In this document: positions 7,441 through 10,987 of the stretch, one piece after another | How positions within the stretch are numbered: the first letter of the stretch is position 1 | Layout of the letters: each line of letters opens with the position of its first letter | From: Lachnospiraceae bacterium | GTDB taxonomy: Bacteria; Bacillota_A; Clostridia; Lachnospirales; Lachnospiraceae | Assembly (NCBI GenBank): GCA_028694115.1 | Contig: JAQUUB010000127.1 | Span: forward strand, 1-10,987 | Direction of reading: 5' to 3' | DNA length: 10,987 nt | Translations under genes and position numbers: made by a program | The notes under the pieces: generated by a model | What the model saw: only the letters and a program-made list of their open reading frames with translations | The model's database searches: none | What the model was told of the DNA's origin: nothing

Positions 7441-10400
7441 CTATTTCTGACCATACATTATGCCATCCTCCGCAACCTTCAGCTCATCCACCCCAGTTTC
7501 ATAAGTATATACCGTTGCCTCTTCCTGCTCCTCAAAGCTACTCGATCCACCAACCCCAAAGTACTTCTCAAAGAATACCTTCAGTTTATCAATAACACCC
7601 TGCTTCTTCTCAGCTCTGCCACCACCGCCAAATCTAGACACAGGTGGCATGATCTTATCAATATCCGTTCCGGCTGTCTTAATCTCTCCATCTCGGAATG
7701 CATTCTCAATAAACCTTCTCGTATCCGCTGGTTTCAGCTTTTCTTCTTTGATAATAGCTTGTAGTTCCTTTTCACGCTGATTTACTACATAATCACGCCA
7801 TTCTGTCATCACATCTTCTGCATCATTGATCCCTGCGATAAAGGTTTCAATCAGCTGCTTCTTGCTACGAAGTTCTGGGCTGGCATCAATTGCTTTCTTA
7901 ATCGTGATGAGAACTTCCTTGTCTTCACAATGGGTATCGTGGTATTTCTTTACAAGCATCAGAATATAGTCGATATTGATTTCTATCTGCTTGATCAGTT
8001 CGATTTCAAATACAATATCATCGATGATATCAGTACTTTCTCCAGCTTCTCGTTTCCTTTTCCATTCATCACGAAGATCCTGATAGCGTCCTAGATAATC
8101 TTGTAAATCACGCTCGGTGATTAATTCCTGTGCTTTAAATTCATCAAAGGATACCAGCAGGTTTCTCATGCGAAGAATCGTACCAAATAATGCAATAAAA
8201 TCTTTTTGATTCTGCTCTCCAATAATCTGCGGGTCTGACAATGGGAACTTCTCATTCAAGTCTTCCATCAGATCCACATATCCTGGCATTGGTTTACCAT
8301 CAATGGATTCATACCCATAGTAATAATCCTTGAAGCTCTTCATCAATACAATTCCACCTGCATTCTTATCACCGAATAGAGAAATGGCACTGTCCACACG
8401 CTTTTGAAGATTTCGAAAACATACAATGTTTCCAAAAGTCTTAATGGAATTCAGGATACGATTGGTTCTGGAAAATGCCTGAATCAACCCATGCATCTTT
8501 AGATTCTTATCAACCCATAGGGTATTCATCGTTGTAGCATCGAATCCTGTAAGGAACATATTTACTACAATCAGCAGATCCAGTTCCTTGTTCTTCATAC
8601 GCAAAGAAACATCCTTATAATAATTCTGGAACTTGTCACTAGACGTATCATAATTCGTATGGAACATCTCATTATAATCCTTAATTGCAGCTTCCAGAAA
8701 ATCACGAGAGTTCTGATCCAGTGCGGAAGTATCCTCTGAATTTTCCTCGTCCAGAATTCCATCCGTTTCCTCCTCATTTGCCCCATAACTAAAGATAGTT
8801 GCAATTCGAAGTTTTTTTGCTGGCTGCTCCTTCATCTGCTTTTGGAATTCTTGATAATACAGCTTTGCCATAGGCACAGATGCCACTGCAAAAATGGAAT
8901 TAAATCCACTGATTCGTTGCTTCTGTTTGATTTCCTCTACTGCTCCTCTTTCTGCCGATGCAACTTCTGCAATATTGGTAAGGGAATTATAAATGTATGT
9001 TTTGTCTCCACGATAGGTTTTCTGATTAAAATGCTCCAGAATATAATTGGTTATAAGGGATATACGTTGTTGAGCCATCATTGCCTTTTCACGATTGATA
9101 TCCCACACCATCTCATCATCAATGGCTTCATCCGTATCCATTGTCTTAATGTAATCTACTCGAAATGGAAGAACATTTTTATCATTGATGGCATCCACGA
9201 TAGTATAAGTATGTAACTGATCGCCAAAGGTCTGTCCTGTGGTTAGAAATTCCATATTCTTTCTTGTAGAACCTGCATTCGTTGGGAATATTGGTGTTCC
9301 AGTAAAACCAAAGAGATGGTATTTCTTAAAATTCTTCACAATTGCCGTATGCATATCCCCAAACTGACTGCGGTGACACTCATCAAAAATAATAACAACA
9401 TGCTTGCCAAATACCTCATGCCCTTGATATTTCTTAATAAACGAAGCCAGTTTCTGAATGGTCGTAATAATGATATGAGCATTGGAATCTTCCATCTGCT
9501 TTTTCAAAATAGAGGTAGATGTATTGCTATTGGCAGCACCTTTTTCAAAACGGTCATATTCCTTCATTGTCTGATAATCCAAATCCTTACGGTCTACTAC
9601 AAACATCACTTTGTCTACATATGGCAGCAATGATGCAAGCCTTGCAGTCTTGAAGGAAGTCAGTGTCTTACCAGAACCTGTAGTATGCCAAATATATCCA
9701 CCACCTGCTACACTTCCATATTTCTTATAATTATTAGCAATCTCAATTCTGTTTAAAATACGTTCCGTGGCTGTAATCTGATAAGGACGCATTACCATAA
9801 GCATCTGTTCCGAGGTAAAGATACAATACCTGGTCAAAATATTTAATATGGTATGCTTTGCAAAGAATGTCTTCGTAAAATCAATCAGATCTGGAATGAC
9901 ACGATTATTGGCATCCGACCAGAAACAGGTAAACTCAAAGCTGTTACTGGTCTTCCCCTTCTTTGTCTTACCAGATCCAGCTTCCTTAATAGCATTGAAA
10001 CGTGTGCTGTTGGAATAGTACTTGGTATTGGTACCATTGGAAATGACAAACATCTGCACATATTCAAATAGACCGCAACCTGCCCAGAAGGAATCACGTT
10101 GATAACGATCAATCTGATTAAATGCTTCTCGGATAGCAACACCTCTTCGCTTTAATTCAATGTGAACTACAGGCAGACCATTGACTAACACCGTAACATC
10201 ATAACGATTGTCGTACTTGGCTCCATCTTCTTTTCCAATCACATACTGATTGATAACCTGTAAGAAGTTGTTGTGAATATTGCTCTTATCAATCAATTTG
10301 ATATTCTTAGAAGTCCCATCATCACGTTTCAGCACCTGAACAAAGTCTTCTTGAATCTTTCTGGTCTTCTCCACAATATGCTCATTGGGATTTGCTACTG

Positions 10401-10659
10401 CATTGGAAAAGAACTGAGTCCATTCGGAATCGGAGAATTGATAACTATTCAGTATCTCCAAACGTTTCCTCAGATTGGCAATCAGGTCTGTTTCTGTGTG
10501 AATCTGTAAATATTCATAACCTTGCTCACAGAGAAGGCGAATGAACTCTTTTTCCAATGCTGCTTCACTCTGGTAGCTATCAGAGCGTGCTTTGACTGGT
10601 TCATATTCAGTTACTACGGTATTTTCACTTGTTTGTGCTACAACATTAAAATAAGACAC
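7441..10659 (-). CDS. hsdR: Type I restriction enzyme, R (HsdR) subunit: nuclease and DNA translocase
   Basis: At 1072 residues this has the normal length for HsdR, the subunit that gives a type I restriction-modification complex its ATP-driven DNA pumping and cleavage. The N-terminal PD-(D/E)xK nuclease domain shows Asp154 (NRYDVTV), Glu168-Leu-Lys170 (HIELK) and the RecB-like QxxxY at 182-186 (QIDRY). The SF2 motor shows Walker A HTTGSGKT (325-332), the DECH box (426-429), GFTGTP (451-456), TGFDAT (704-709) and the arginine-rich motif QAFSRTNR (727-734). The C-terminal region is helical and should dock on HsdM; no frameshift or missing catalytic residue is seen. The start is GTG, supported by GGAGG 7 bases upstream and a one-base overlap with the preceding gene. 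hsdM and hsdS are expected upstream, outside the window. Two hand-counted lines (8101-8160, 9241-9300) each have 23 of 60 G+C, richer than the next gene. Confidence 0.97.
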   Translation of the reverse strand: MSYFNVVAQTSENTVVTEYEPVKARSDSYQSEAALEKEFIRLLCEQGYEYLQIHTETDLIANLRKRLEILNSYQFSDSEWTQFFSNAVANPNEHIVEKTRKIQEDFVQVLKRDDGTSKNIKLIDKSNIHNNFLQVINQYVIGKEDGAKYDNRYDVTVLVNGLPVVHIELKRRGVAIREAFNQIDRYQRDSFWAGCGLFEYVQMFVISNGTNTKYYSNSTRFNAIKEAGSGKTKKGKTSNSFEFTCFWSDANNRVIPDLIDFTKTFFAKHTILNILTRYCIFTSEQMLMVMRPYQITATERILNRIEIANNYKKYGSVAGGGYIWHTTGSGKTLTSFKTARLASLLPYVDKVMFVVDRKDLDYQTMKEYDRFEKGAANSNTSTSILKKQMEDSNAHIIITTIQKLASFIKKYQGHEVFGKHVVIIFDECHRSQFGDMHTAIVKNFKKYHLFGFTGTPIFPTNAGSTRKNMEFLTTGQTFGDQLHTYTIVDAINDKNVLPFRVDYIKTMDTDEAIDDEMVWDINREKAMMAQQRISLITNYILEHFNQKTYRGDKTYIYNSLTNIAEVASAERGAVEEIKQKQRISGFNSIFAVASVPMAKLYYQEFQKQMKEQPAKKLRIATIFSYGANEEETDGILDEENSEDTSALDQNSRDFLEAAIKDYNEMFHTNYDTSSDKFQNYYKDVSLRMKNKELDLLIVVNMFLTGFDATTMNTLWVDKNLKMHGLIQAFSRTNRILNSIKTFGNIVCFRNLQKRVDSAISLFGDKNAGGIVLMKSFKDYYYGYESIDGKPMPGYVDLMEDLNEKFPLSDPQIIGEQNQKDFIALFGTILRMRNLLVSFDEFKAQELITERDLQDYLGRYQDLRDEWKRKREAGESTDIIDDIVFEIELIKQIEINIDYILMLVKKYHDTHCEDKEVLITIKKAIDASPELRSKKQLIETFIAGINDAEDVMTEWRDYVVNQREKELQAIIKEEKLKPADTRRFIENAFRDGEIKTAGTDIDKIMPPVSRFGGGGRAEKKQGVIDKLKVFFEKYFGVGGSSSFEEQEEATVYTYETGVDELKVAEDGIMYGQK

Positions 10660-10987
10660 TATTCAGCCTCCTCCTCGTCATACCGAATCTTAAAATATGG
10701 GCTCATACTATGTTTAGATGCTTCTGATAAAAGACTACTAGAAGAAGTAACCACACATTGCGACATAATTCCTTTTGGTGCAAGTTCAAAGTATGTGACC
10801 TTGAACCATGTTTTCATTTTTTCTGCCTTTTCCTTATAGTAGATAGGAAATTCACCAGCAGGTGGTTGCTCCAACGAAATTTCTTTGAAATACGCCCAAT
10901 AGCGGTCTGTTTTTCCACTATTAATCAGAAGAATTTTAGGATTTTCCTGTTTTTGAAGTTCATCTCGTATTTTTCCATTAATAATTG
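10659..10987 (-). CDS. C-terminal part of an unidentified protein, truncated by the window edge
   Basis: The frame is open from the right edge to a TAG stop at 10661-10659, giving about 108 residues of C-terminus. I do not recognise the family. Residues near the edge include KILLINSGKTDRYWAYF, followed by KMKTWFKVTYFEL and a tail ending in YDEEEAE. The alternating hydrophobic stretches with conserved-looking Trp residues would suit a small beta-rich (PUA/EVE/ASCH-like) domain, but that is only an impression. It does not look like the C-terminal coiled-coil and target-recognition region of HsdS. A TTG at 10874 could in principle start a 71-residue protein, but the frame upstream stays open with sensible composition, so I treat it as internal. 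The stop shares one base with the hsdR start (TAGTG), so the two are translationally coupled. That placement suggests a type I restriction cassette member or a gene inserted between hsdS and hsdR. Confidence 0.75.
   Translation of the reverse strand, partial: IINGKIRDELQKQENPKILLINSGKTDRYWAYFKEISLEQPPAGEFPIYYKEKAEKMKTWFKVTYFELAPKGIMSQCVVTSSSSLLSEASKHSMSPYFKIRYDEEEAE
10667..10671 (-). promoter_or_regulatory. Ribosome binding site deciding the hsdR GTG start
   Basis: GGAGG on the minus strand lies 7 bases before the GTG at 10659-10657, inside the last codons of the upstream gene. It supports GTG as the hsdR start and coupling of the two genes through the TAGTG stop/start overlap. Confidence 0.8.

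Noticed and set aside
7396..7764. Plus-strand frames, such as this 122-residue one and others at 8842-9216 and 9316-9633
   Set aside because: They are antisense to strong genes, low in complexity (rich in Leu, Ile, Phe, Cys), and have no supporting signals.
9957..9980. Second P-loop in HsdR (GSGKTKKGKT, near residue 228)
   Set aside because: It lies in the linker after the nuclease domain with no hydrophobic strand before it. The true Walker A is at residues 325-332, so this is a basic linker that resembles a P-loop.
9885..10142. An 85-residue minus-strand frame inside hsdR, and a similar one at 8595-8804
   Set aside because: They overlap the hsdR coding frame completely, lack ribosome binding sites and have no recognisable content; they are shadow frames.
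10659..10874. A complete 71-residue protein starting at the TTG at 10874
   Set aside because: The frame continues open to the window edge with protein-like composition and no ribosome binding site is evident before the TTG, so this is the tail of a longer gene.

Overview
The window reads as part of a mobile or accessory defence island from a low-G+C Gram-positive bacterium, most likely a clostridial (Lachnospiraceae-like) Firmicute. This rests on the strong A+T bias, strong GGAGG-type ribosome binding sites, GTG starts, and the protein families present. The host assignment is inference; there is no rRNA or housekeeping gene to anchor it. All recognisable genes lie on the minus strand and are read from the right edge towards the left.

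Right part (10987 to 7441): the tail of an unidentified gene overlaps by one base the start of a full-length hsdR, the restriction and translocation subunit of a type I restriction-modification enzyme. hsdM and hsdS are not in view and should lie beyond the right edge.

Middle (7407 to 3572): only 33 to 45 bases after hsdR (depending on the start used) comes a two-gene Gabija-like module. It consists of a GajA-like OLD-family ATPase with a C-terminal TOPRIM nuclease domain, overlapping by 16 bases a short GajB-like UvrD/SF1 helicase. After 63 bases there is a 356-residue protein with a predicted coiled coil and one C-terminal hydrophobic helix. It is possibly of the DUF6236 type and may be an accessory component of the module.

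Left part (3419 to 215): a 487-residue AlbA_2 / GHKL-ATPase / winged-helix protein (Schlafen-AlbA_2 type regulator or defence protein) lies after a 152-base gap. Beyond a 166-base gap there is an unrecognised 524-residue protein ending in a predicted two-helix membrane hairpin. The 166-base gap carries a nearly perfect 37-bp tandem duplication built from an octamer (ACTTCGCA) repeated at about 10 to 11 bp, an inverted copy of the same octamer next to the stop codon of the AlbA_2 gene, and a possible promoter for the 524-residue gene. Bases 1 to 214 hold no gene that I can support.

Working model: type I restriction cuts unmodified DNA, and the GajA/GajB pair gives a second, nucleotide-sensing nuclease layer transcribed from the same operon. 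The two membrane-anchored orphans and the AlbA_2 protein are candidates for accessory or abortive-infection functions. The restriction and Gabija-like assignments rest on visible motifs; the roles of the orphans are inference.
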